Assembly (NCBI GenBank): GCA_033977485.1
Contig: CM066990.1
Coordinates: forward strand, 13,830,001-13,894,000
DNA: 64,000 nucleotides
Direction of reading: 5' to 3'
From: Hydrangea macrophylla
Taxonomy: Eukaryota > Streptophyta > Magnoliopsida > Cornales > Hydrangeaceae
Below, piece after piece: positions 24,146 to 35,343 of this stretch (its first letter is position 1; the number at the start of each line of letters is the position of its first letter). Under the pieces are notes generated by a model. It searched no databases. It worked only from the letters and a program-made list of their open reading frames with translations, and had not been told where the DNA came from. Position numbers and translations under genes: made by a program.

Positions 24146-24257
24146 GCTAACCTGTCCAATATAAACTATCATAGGGTTAGTATCTTCATAAGTGGGAAAA
24201 GGATCTAATGGTTTATAACTTAAAGTGTATAGGACAAACGGTAAATGCCTAAACTTA

Positions 24258-24270
24258 GGCTTTGATGCCA
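24258..24270 (-). other. Primer binding site, initiator-Met type (gag-only element)
   Basis: Minus strand TGGCATCAAAGCC, about 10 bp inside the LTR end. It resembles the initiator-Met tRNA PBS TGGTATCAGAGCC with two mismatches, both transitions. Confidence 0.7.
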
Positions 24271-24280
24271 CTAAAAGCCC

Positions 24281-27200
24281 TGTCACGCCCCGGAGTAAGC
24301 CAAAAATAGGGAAAATAAAAATTTTCCTTTATGGGTCCGTAGACACGTGACTAGTTTGTTAACTGTCCTATCCTTCTAACTTTGCACCAAGCAATCATAA
24401 GGGAAATGCTGGAGCATAAGCATGATATAAACTTATCAGAGTATAAATACAGCAGCGAAAATTAAACAAGGGTTACAATAACTTTAATCCTAATACAAGA
24501 GGCCATACTAAACAATTTACATAAGCTTAAAACTTGAGAAACTGTTTATCAGATCTTGGGCAAGGCTTTATCCTCCTTGGCTCCACGGTACTGCATCCTG
24601 AACTCTTCTATCTATCTCCAAACCAGCAATACTCTGGGCATACGAATGCCCAGGGCGTAACATGCCGTCAGCCTTGGAACAAGGCTGAGTGAGAGTCTAA
24701 ACCGCACAATAATCAATAATAACATAACATCTCTCAACTCACGTCACAGTTTAATACTTTAAGGTATGGTTAATCTCTTATCAAAAGACGCATTCTCACC
24801 ACAGGCATAGCAGAGGTCTCAACAAGACAGGTAAATAGATAAACATAACATCATAGAATACATTCTCCTTATTATATCCTCGTGCGTGCAAATGCATGAC
24901 CAATGCGACTCACTCCCAACTCTTTCTTTTAAAAACAGATACTTTTTCAAAACCATTTCATTTTAAAACCAAAACTTTCCAAAACCAAATCATTTGAACC
25001 AAACCCTTTTTGCTCATCAATTCAATCTCATCATTCACTTTCTCTTTCTCATCCACTTGACAACACGCGGTATATCAAGGATGACAACATGCTATCACAG
25101 CCAATTCATACTCATCCCTTGATAGGCCACCGGACGTCTTCACGGCGCACACTATCTGTAAACAATGAAACTAGCACATGGGATGTCTTCAACCATGTGT
25201 ATACTCTCACCGGTCGTCTACACGGCTGAGAAGTATATTAGAGCACTAGCCGGACGTCTTCAACGATACATGGGACGTCTTCAACCACGTATGCGCATCA
25301 CCGGATATCTTCAACGGCGAGAGGCGCGCTAGGAACCCTAATCGTTCATGTCCACCCAGCTCGTCAGCCGTTGATCCATCGGATCTAGAAATCACATCTC
25401 TTTCACATTCACATATCTTATCTCATTCACATTCTCATCAAACACCTCTCTTTCTCACACATCGCATATTGACACATGTCATGAAATGCACGTGTGTCCA
25501 TTATCAATACTCACATGCAAATCTACTTTTATTCCTCTTTATTATTAACATAGCATGCGTTATCTATTCCACTCAACAATATCGTAAAACGTGCATTTAA
25601 CAGTTAGCAGCAGAAACGTAACATATAGAGCATGGATCACATAACATGGATTTGATACCGATAATCATATAGTTAAAACCCTTGACATGCTCACGTATGC
25701 GATAGCACTACCATAACATGTTTTGCATAGTCTTACAATCATTGGAAATACACGTGACATCATAAATCAGCATATCACTTATACAAAATATCATACAGGT
25801 AACTTTTAAACATCTTATATTAATCTTATTAGGATTAGAGTGAGGTTAGGAAACTCATCTCGAGTCACCGATCCTCGGAAAACAGATAACCGTCAAGTTC
25901 TACAACAATAAACGGAATAAACAGTAATAATGTATGAGTACAACTATAGGAGCAAAATGGTAATTTTACCAAATAAAGTCATAAACCTCAAGGTAGTGAT
26001 CTAAGTGTCATTCTAAGTCCAAACACCATTGACTAGACTCAAATCGGAGTCCGTCACGTTTTACGAGGTAAAATGTAGGGCTTACTATACTAATGCGAGC
26101 CCTAAAAGACAGGCTGTATTTTTGACCGAGTCGAAAAGTCACCAAACTTTAAGGGAATGTTCTAGACATTATTCTAAGGCTCTGGGAACTGACCGCGTAA
26201 TTTTCGGAGTCCTAGATTATTTATTATGAATTATTGAAGATAATATATACTAGAAAATACCCGAAACAAGATTTAAATACATAATTATAATTATACAAAG
26301 AAATCAGTACTTGAAAATATTTTTATTAAATACTAGATATTAAAATACACTACTAGTATTTATCTCATAATTTTCGGAGCTCGTTTGGTATTTTTAATAA
26401 TTAATATACTCATAAAATAGCTCTTTATTAATTATTAAAAATATTGGACTATAATATTGTAGCTTTATAACTTACATTATGTAATGAAATAGTCCCAGGG
26501 TCATTACCCTAATTTTCTAGAATTTATAAATACATATAGGTATTTATTAACCATTTAAAACTATTTAAAACTGATATTTATTATTTATATTAGCCATATA
26601 AATAATACATATATAATATATATAATACGATAATGATATATAGAATATTAAAAATAATATTCTATAATATAAAACCTTAATGGTATTAATTATAAACTAT
26701 TCACAATTATTAAAACAATTTAAATTATTTTAAACTAATTAAACCAATAATACTAATCCCTCCGTCCCATTTTGTGAGTCCATCTTTGGGAACTCAACTT
26801 ATTAAGGGGACAAAAAGAATCTGCACCTACTTTCCACAATTGCCCCTAATCATTACAACAACTTTTTTAGTTTTGTCTTAGTGTAGATTTCAAGGAGGGA
26901 TAATTTTGGAAAGTAAGTAAAAATTGTGTATCAATTTAAGGAAAGTGGACACTATTTTGGGACATCCCAAAATGGAATAATGGACTCTCAAAATGGGACG
27001 GAGGGAGTAATAATAATAATAATAATATTAATAATCTCAGACCCGACGGGTCAACCCGAACCGACCCGAGCCCTTACGGGTTACCCGTATATACTCACAA
27101 GAAAACCCAAACGCTTGACCCGATGGGTCAGACCCGACCCAACCCAACCGAATCCTAAACCAAAACCAAAACCATTCATACAAACAAAGAAACCCAAACC

Positions 27201-28869
27201 AAAACCCATTCGGGTTGATCCTAACCCAAACCCGAAACCCACTCATATTCACAAACTAATCCTACCCAATAACCCAAACCCTAACTAGAACCGGACCAAA
27301 CCCGTAACCAACTACCCTCACGAACAAACCCTAACCAAATACCTAACCCGAACCCGAGCTGAATCCGTTTACACTAACAAACTAACCCAACTCGATAACC
27401 CAAATCCTAACCAAACCCAAGCCAAACCCTGACCCAATCCTAGACACAAGACGACCCACCCCAAAACCCGAAACCCTACCCGAAGAAGACCCGGCGTCAA
27501 AACGACGCCATGTCACTTAAAGGACCCACGGGTCCTACTCGGTCCTAACCAAGCCCAGACCCTTACCCATTTGTTCTCTCAGGCTGACCCACACATGACC
27601 CGACCCGAACCCGGGTGTTATAACCCGAAACCCAAACGGGTTTCTTCATCTTCTCCGGCGAGACAGGGCCGCTGGAGAATCGGGGCTTGCCGAAAAACTT
27701 CTCTCTCTTCATATCTCTCTCATCTCTCCATCAAAATCCATGAAACCAACGGGAGATTGACCTGAAATTCCTCCTCTACAACATACTGGGAGCTGAACAC
27801 CTAGATATCTCATTTAGGGTTCCTACTAGCCGATTATCATTTTGACCAAAAAAAAGAATAATGGCTTGCATGGCCATTCAAACTTGCACCGAATCAAAAC
27901 CTGCTATAATGGGGTTCTTCTGGGTTCACTAGGGTCTGTTTGGTGTAGATTTTAGGGCTTTGGTTGATATAGGAAAAAATCAAGCTCAAGCTTTGAGCTT
28001 TAATGGAGGCCGGAGCAAGAACCAGAGCTTAAGGCTCTGTTTGGCTTCATGCATGCAGGTCCTAGGCTCTCTAGGTGACATGCAGGGGCTCAAAATGGAA
28101 AGGTGGTGGTTAAGTTTACCTCAGGTGATCTAAAATCACTCCTATCTTCTCCGATCTCACTCTCTTTCTCCTCTGCGCCATTCTTCCTCTTCCTTGCTGC
28201 ATGGGTGTGTGCTGGTGAGGGTGAGACAGTGAGGGACAATGCAGGGAAGGGGTTGAGTGTACAATGTGGGGGTGTGTTTGTGTATGACCGAAATGTGAGG
28301 GAAAAGAGTGTGGTTTTCTTGTCAAGCTCTCTCTCTCACTCTCGGATCTCTCTCTCTAGAATCTGTATAGAACAGATTGTGTGGGGGGGGGGGGGTGTGC
28401 TTATATAGAGGAAATGGTGGGGAGGTTTGGTTGTGTGCAATGCGTGCACAAGGTGCACATGTATGTGTATGCGTCCAAGGGTAGATAAGTGCGGGGTCCA
28501 CATGACTGTCAAGGGGTGGTGTGGGTCCCATTTCAATAATTGTACTAGAATGTGTGCCAAAGTTCTAGTGTAAGCACGATGCTGTGAGAGTGAACACAAA
28601 ATCAGAATATTAGGGTACGGGCTGTGTATGAATCTATGTAAGAGTCTGACTATAATTCTAACTAAAAATAAAAATCAGGGTCGCGACTACTATATATTAA
28701 TATTCTTAAAATATATAAATCAATGTCGTTGCCAAGACAACTACTAAGGATCCTATAGATGATTCCTAATTAGGATAATCCTAGTGGACCTTCTATAGCC
28801 GTACTCCAGGTGATCTCATCATTTCTAAATTCTTACGTGAAATTTCTGGGGAAAATCCTGGGTGCTACA
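24281..28869 (-). repeat. Gag-only element 5' LTR (4.59 kb, carries a MITE)
   Basis: Partner of 16297-20657 with the same ends. It is longer mainly because of a 252-bp MITE plus its TA duplication at 26754-27009. It is shorter by roughly 40 bp near the G-run beside the TATA box (28382-28400). The TATA box is at 28400-28408. Confidence 0.9.
26756..27007. mobile_element. Stowaway-type MITE (Tc1/mariner)
   Basis: 252-bp element with terminal inverted repeats. The left end is ATCCCTCCGTCCCATTTTG and the right end, inverted, is CTCCCTCCGTCCCATTTTG, identical except the first base. It is flanked by TA target duplications (26754-26755, 27008-27009). The CTCCCTCCGT terminus and TA duplication define plant Stowaway elements. 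It has no coding capacity. The corresponding site in the other LTR (about 18763) is empty. Confidence 0.93.
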
Positions 28870-30565
28870 GTATGGTAGCAAGTTGACCAAATGCAGATCT
28901 AGACATTATGATTGCTAAAAAATCAAACTGACAAAATAAATATAGATATCAGAATTTGACAATTTAAAATAAAAGAATCCTTAAAAACTCTTATTTTAAA
29001 ACAAAGTCGCCAGAATATCAAGACGAAAGAGTAAAGCCTCCGTGTGGCGGTCAATACTCTATCTTTCGATTTATCATGACTTGTCCGCTATGCAACTCTT
29101 GCAAAACAAGTTATGGCTCATGAACCTATTTGATCTCTATGTTTTTGAATATTGCCCCATGTAGGATCCCTTATTATCCATAGCTTAGCTAGTGTGCACC
29201 ATTAACTAGGATCCAATTAGAACCGCCTCCAGTAATGCCTCCGTGTGGTGATCACCCTCTAACACGTCTGATTGATCCTATCCATAGGAAGTTCACATCT
29301 AGTAACCAATAAGTAGTGTACCCTCCGTATGGAATGATCACCCCTGGCGAGGTGACACAGAATGCACTACTCATCTTAGAGTGAACCGTTAATGGAAGAT
29401 CGTGGGTGTTATAAATAAGAACCTCTTCCACTAGATTTAGTAAATAAGGATTTTTCTTTTGAAAAAATTGTTTCTACACATTACCCATAAACATCAAATA
29501 TTTACTAATGCGTTGAAACAGTTTTTGATTTTTATTTTAGAAAACTTGTTTTAAGTGCATGCTAGTAATAACAATGTATAAAATACCAATCACAAACCAA
29601 GCACATAAAAATAAAACTAAAATTGAAATAAAGGCAATTATATGCCTCTATCTCCGATGGCTCTATCTCCATAGAACCTCCTTCTTGGTTTGGTCGCCTC
29701 CGGCTCCATCTTCATGGACAACGGTTTCTCGCTCCATCTTCATGGGCTTCTTAATTCTATTACATTGAACCTATGCTTCTTTCAAAGCTTACAATTTATC
29801 TAGAAATATAGCAATAAAATAAAAGGCTAGAGAAACCGGTGTGACTTTCTTATTCGCAGGATTGAAGTTGCTACGTCATTTACATATACATTAAAACCAA
29901 ACTAAAATATAAAATACACACCAATCTCAAACATAAATTCAAATACAATAATTTAAATAATTAGAACTTGGTGCCATGGGAGATGACGAACTAACTGGCT
30001 GCAAAAGGGTTAGATATACACACATCCACGCATGTATACATCCATTGGAACTACTAATTGACTCACATACACCATAAAACACTTTTTGGAAGTAATTAGA
30101 ACTAAAACAACATCTCTGGTTCTTTGTTACACTTCAATTGATTGAAGTAGGTTCAATCGATTGAACTCAAAATTTCACAAACTGATTTAAATTTTTTTAG
30201 AATAGTATAAAATAGTAAGTAGATAATTTTATAACTTTTCAAACTATGAAAAGAAGATCTGGTCAGAGAATCTGTTTCGATCGATCGAAGCTAGTTCGAT
30301 TGCTCGAAGCCTGCATTGATTCAATCAATCGACACTCTTTCAATCGATCGAATATAGAGAGTTTTAATTGATCAAAGTAAGTTCGATCGATTGAAACTAC
30401 TATGCATCCAATGCAATCACATATTTGTTTTCTGCTGCAAAAATACTGCAAAAACAAATCTGTGATGATGTAGTTTCAAAACAGCACTAAATGCTAACAT
30501 GCAAATCAAACTAGTATTCTTAAAACGCATCTATAGATCCAAACAAGCGTGGCTCGGATACCAAT
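28870..30565 (-). mobile_element. Ty1/copia 5' part: gag start and leader
   Basis: ATG at 28906 begins the copia gag (MSRSAFGQLATI). It runs into the target duplication and resumes at 16291 in the same frame. The remaining 1.6 kb is leader with no supported ORF. It holds three dispersed copies of a CCTCCGTGTGG(C/T)G(G/A)TCA motif (about 29038, 29238, 29322) and a TTCGATCGATCGAA-type palindrome cluster (30275-30396). The PBS is at 30551-30563. Confidence 0.8.
30551..30563 (-). other. Primer binding site, initiator-Met type (copia)
   Basis: Minus strand TGGTATCCGAGCC, two bases from the LTR end CCAACA. It is the common plant copia PBS with one mismatch. Confidence 0.85.
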
Positions 30566-31582
30566 TGTTGGATTTAGGTTTTGAAAAACTTTAAATCATG
30601 CACACCGGAAAATATAGTTTATAAAACTAATTGGTAGCCCAGATCTACTACTCGTTAACTCTATAGATGTGTACTAGAGAGGGGACAAGAATTATACCTT
30701 TAAGTCTTGAACCCAATTCTGAAATCTTTGACTTCCAGCAGCCTCCACTAGATGGTCTCCACTCTTATGACTCCTATGGATGCTCCCGAAGAGACTAGGG
30801 TTGGTGGGAACCCTAATAAAGAGAATAGAGAAAGTTTGGGAAGCCCCTAAATAGTCCCTGTAGCTTCTGGTTTAATAAAAATGACAAACTCTATTATCTG
30901 GACGCAATTGCCTATTTATAGATTCCCAGAACCTACCTTTCTTTCAATCAATCGAAGGGATTTTGATCGATCAAACCTTTGATCGATTGAAATACTTTTG
31001 TTGATTGAACCTGTCTTGACTTCAATGGATCGAATCTCTTTCAATCGATCGAACTTGTCTTGACAGCATCCTCATGTGCCTTTTCAAGCATCTTAGCGGA
31101 GCTAAGAGTGGGAACTCCTAGGTTCATTATTATTGGCTCAGACCAGTTGTTAATTCCCATGACCAAACTCTTTGATCAGCAAATTAACCAACTAGGCAGT
31201 TAACATTTACTCCACTATAAAACAATAACTGCACTCCAACGCAAAAGAACATATCCGAAGCAATATCTAGACTTGTATGGTGCACTAATGTCCCTCTACC
31301 ATGAGCATTCATAATCATATTCAAGTAGTCGGATAACTGTTACTGTCAACCTAAATAATGATTACATCTTCCATTTCTTGAGTCCCATTCGCCTCTCATG
31401 ATTATCAAACATGTTGATAACTACACATCAACAAGATTGCAGTTTTTAGTAATCAACTCAGTGATATTCTTAAGGGAATGCTTACTCTTTATCAGAGGGT
31501 AGGTTCTATTTTGACAATATATGTTCACAACCCTATGAACATGGCATACCTAAGATACCCAGGTGTTGATCTTTTCTAGACC
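30566..31582 (-). repeat. Ty1/copia 5' LTR
   Basis: Starts TGTTGGATTTAGG (+ strand). The right boundary is not certain and is placed at the Ogre-2 LTR junction. The TATA box is at 30912-30921 (minus CTATAAATAG). A cluster of TTTCAATCGATCGAA-type palindromes (30942-31054) lies 20-140 bp upstream of it. There is no partner LTR in the window. Confidence 0.65.
30912..30921 (-). promoter_or_regulatory. TATA box of copia LTR
   Basis: Minus-strand CTATAAATAG followed by a C-rich context, about 20 bp downstream of the CGATCGATCG cluster. Confidence 0.6.
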
Positions 31583-33795
31583 CGTGGATATTTGTAGTTT
31601 AACCATAGCTTTTTTAAACATTTTCAAATTTAAAATACAAATACGAGTCGCCACTTAATTTTAAAAGGAAAATTAAGAAACCATTTAAAAGCAAACTGAT
31701 CTTTTTAGGAAACCAGAGATTTCTAGGTCTGGGGATTATGGAATGAGAGGGGAAGGAGCCTGGTGGACTAAAACACCCCCTCTCATCCTATCTCATGATA
31801 GGCCTCTACTTGACATCCTTTTATTCGAATTAATTATCTAAGTGTACCCTCAATTAATACATATATAAATATACGTTACACAAGCATGTTGAAAACTGTG
31901 AAAAATTGCTAATGATAAAATAGCACGCAAAACCATGTAATTCATTTAGCAAACAATATGATATGCAATAGGGAACAAAAGAACTTACCCGGGGTCCCAC
32001 CGTGAAATCAAAATGTGTAATGTATATAAGAATAGAAATACTAGGAAAACGAAGTCTCTAATCCACATATACACATAAGGCAATACCTAAGCTAAGGTGT
32101 CGCACATGAAGTTGAAAATCAATTAAAATCAAAGAGTAAAATAAACTAGAGAGGGGTTAAGAAATCGTACTTCGATAGCGCTACAAAACAAGGGGTTAGT
32201 CTACATGATTTGAACATGATATACTTTAGAGTCCTAAATAACATGCCTAAATTTCTAGCATTTCTAGCTTAAATCCACTAATCATAGAAAGAGTTGATAT
32301 AATTATGAATTCCTTCTAATTAGTTGGAGATACAACACCTCTATAGATATACAAGTCTCAACTAGGAGCCAATGTAATGTCCATATAGAGATGGTATAAT
32401 CCCATCATGATCATAAAGAACCCATAGTTATGTTCAATTAGGTTAAATCAAATGCAACTTAACCCAAAAATTAGTCATAATCCTAAGTATCAACATCCAT
32501 GAATGAATGTATATGAACACTTAAATATGAACAAGGGTAAGCTATGAACTATTCATTGATTTGGATCATTTAGCCTCTGGATTTAAGTTTAATTAATCAT
32601 TATTAAAACATGGTTTAGGCCTTAGGTCGTGGAAAAGTCATTTAGGCCATTATTTGCGAAGTTTGTCAAATCTATAACAGAATTTCAAAAATTACAAAGA
32701 AGGAACTTGAAATAAAAAAATAGGAAAAGAATAGATTCCATGGTTTGATCTTAATGATTGTTGAACACAAGATGCCTCTATGAGTCTAGTTTCAAACTCA
32801 AAGGAAAATCAAAGATTAAACGGTTCAATCTCTGGGAATTGGGCAAAGACCAGACATCACTCATAATTTTGCACTTCTCTATCCAGAGATTTTGTGTGAT
32901 TGTCTAAAAATAGTAAATAAATCAAAATGACTCTAATCATTTTAGGAGATCTTTATAACACATTAAACTTCGTAGAAAAAATTATTTGAAGTCAATAATG
33001 CTTGATTAAGGCCCTGATTTACTCATTTCAAGAAGGTGTTACTATTCTGAAATTCTGGACAGATTATGCTTGTTTCACAAATCTCATGACCAAACCATCT
33101 TAAACATGAAATCTCGTCAAAGAAAAAATTTCAAAGGTAGATCTTTGTGTTATTAACACTCTCCAATTGGTCTCATTTAATTCCAACGGATCATGATTTA
33201 ATTAAAAATCCTTGATCAAAGTTGGTTTATGAATTAACTGCACCATTTGTTGAGTTCATCTTTTTGGCTAAATCTATCAATCAACCCATATAGGTTGACT
33301 CATCCTAAAATTAATTCTCCTTCCCATTGATGGTCATTGGAGATTAAATATGACTAATCCATGTGAGCCTCAATGAAATATGAAAAGGATTCCATAAGAC
33401 TTCAAGTTAGAAAACCTAAGTTATGAATTAAGACTTAGACCTACTAACTATGCATGGATATAACTTATTCTCATTTGAATCACAAGTTCATAGAGAATTT
33501 AAAATACCAACTCAAGGGGATCAAGTGAGATATTGAGCACCTCATAAATCACTAAGAAATGAACATAACAAAGGAAGAGGAAATCAAGGTTCAAGTGGCA
33601 TCCAAGTTAATTTTACTTTATGGATTATTTGATCTTAAATCCAAGGCAACTTTGATCCAAATTCAATAAAAGGAACAAATGGAAGTTCAATCACAATTCT
33701 AGTGGTGTGTGATTAAATGAGGTGGGAAGAGATTTTTTGAAAATGTGTAAAAGATCCTAAGTAATTCTAAGAATTGTGATTGAACTTAAACTAAA
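31583..33795 (-). repeat. Ogre-2 3' LTR, truncated
   Basis: Begins GTGGATATTTG (+ strand) and follows 35344 onward in homologous order (e.g. AAAGGAAAATTAAGAAACCATTT; TGATGGTCATTGGAGA), stopping around 33795. The lost part includes the TATA box and the CGGCA cluster present in the full LTR. Confidence 0.8.
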
Positions 33796-34034
33796 GGCTC
33801 CCTTTCTAACCTTTCTCTTTCTACTCCGGGGGCCTCGGCCCTTGGCATCTCTGGCTCTTCATACCAGCCTTCTTCTCTAATTGGTGGATTCACAACTGGT
33901 GGCGGACGTGCTATTGCTTCTATCATGACCATCATTCGGTTCATATTCTCAGCTTGTCGCCTTATTTGGTCTGCTTGCTATTCTACCAATGTCCTTAACT
34001 CTGCTACTTCCCCATCGTTCCTTTCATCTGCCAT
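33796..34034 (-). pseudogene. gag: Ogre-2 gag N-terminus (truncated)
   Basis: ATG at 34034 opens a frame with MADERNDGEVAELRTLVE, a TAG where Gln is one transition away, and then a heptad-like segment QADQIRRQAENMNRMMVM and a Pro/Glu-rich tail, cut off at the LTR junction near 33796. The N-terminal coiled-coil plus proline-rich layout resembles the other Ogre gag here. About 80 codons survive. Confidence 0.5.
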
Positions 34035-35320
34035 TTCTCTGTCTTCTTCTCTTCTTACTAACCTTGCAGTGGGACCTCTAAACCAAATCGTGCCCGAACT
34101 GGATACTATATTTTCCCTACAAAAGGAAATATTTTTCAAAAGATTTTCCGTTTTCTTTATTTTTATCAAAATCTCTTATTATATATTTTTTGGAAGACTT
34201 TTGGTGAGATGAAATGGTTCATATGTCACACGAATGCAATGCATGTGTGCGTGTGTGCCTAATCTATATGAAAAAGAAAGGAAAATTCTAATCCTAGCAA
34301 GTAGACACATAAGCATATAAAAAATCCTTTATTCATGTCAAATGTGCTGATTTCTCCTTTCATTGTGATCTTCCCTACCCTCTCAAAGGTTGGATATTCA
34401 AAAATTTTCGAAATTCATTTTAAAAGATGAAATCTTTCAAAAACTATTCTCAAGGATTTTGAATCTTTAAAAAAGATGGTGTGAAAATATTTCTTAGTAA
34501 AGATGATTGGATTGAAATTTTCATTTGAAAAAAATAATTCCTAAATTTTTTGATTTTTTCTTAGGAGATGATCATGTGAAAGTATACCTTAACCGAGGTT
34601 TGTTTGGAGATTTAATCAAAAAAGTGAACTCCAAAGATTTTTGAAAAAGTGATTGAAAACTTTGGCAAAAATTCGTTTGCTTTCAAAGATGGATTTAAAA
34701 TTCTTCGGGTAGAAGGATCACATGATCGGATTATCATCGTACTTTCCATGAATTTAGATACATACAAGGTCAATGATGCTTAGCTAAACATGATGTAAGA
34801 GATGTAATCTTATAATCAAGATTCAACATGTTCCCCAAATGTGATGTGACATGACATGAAGAGGAATTGCTCAAAAGTGATTAAGAGTTTACATATCTAG
34901 TATTAAGTGAGCATTGCCATCATCTCAAGTAATCCCTTTCGGGCATACAAAACTCCCTAGCATATAACCTTAATCAAGAATTTATTTTTTAAGATTTGAA
35001 AGGTTCTACAGAAACTACTATGTAAAAGCTGGGTTTTGGTCATATAAGGGACCCTTAACACACATCCGATAGGATGCTTAATATACCAAATCATGGTACT
35101 AGATCAAGGGGGATCACACAGTCCCATGATTACTTGGCCGACCGGGCTGCCCCGAGCCTCCAAGATCATAGTTCCATGCAATCGACTGGTGAGACATGCA
35201 AGTGAAATGCAACAGGCACACAAAGATTAATTAATTTGATTAAAAGGATGCTTTCAAGTCTAATCCTCGAGTGAACCCAATATCAGAATTCTAGTCTGCG
35301 AAACCAAAGATTCTGGGTTT
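34035..35320 (-). mobile_element. Ogre-2 leader
   Basis: 1.3 kb between PBS and gag start. No supported ORF and no tandem array. Confidence 0.5.
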
Positions 35321-35323
35321 GAT

Positions 35324-35340
35324 CCCCAGCAGAGTTGCCA
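35324..35340 (-). other. Primer binding site, tRNA-Arg type (Ogre-2)
   Basis: Minus strand TGGCAACTCTGCTGGGG, 3 bp from the LTR end. It is the Ogre-type PBS. Confidence 0.8.
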
Positions 35341-35343
35341 GAT

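Larger units (their letters stand above)
16297..28869 (-). mobile_element. Complete gag-only LTR retrotransposon (TR-GAG type), 12.6 kb
   Basis: Perfect 5-bp target duplication GTATG (16292-16296 and 28870-28874). It has long LTRs (16297-20657, 24281-28869), an initiator-Met-type PBS and a polypurine tract. The 3.6-kb internal region holds one intact gag ORF and two unknown ORFs but no protease, RT, RNase H or integrase. This fits the class described as terminal-repeat retrotransposons with a GAG domain, presumed to be mobilised by an autonomous Ty3/gypsy partner. It is inserted in the gag of the copia element: the copia reading frame is continuous from 28906 through 28870 into 16291. Confidence 0.9.
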
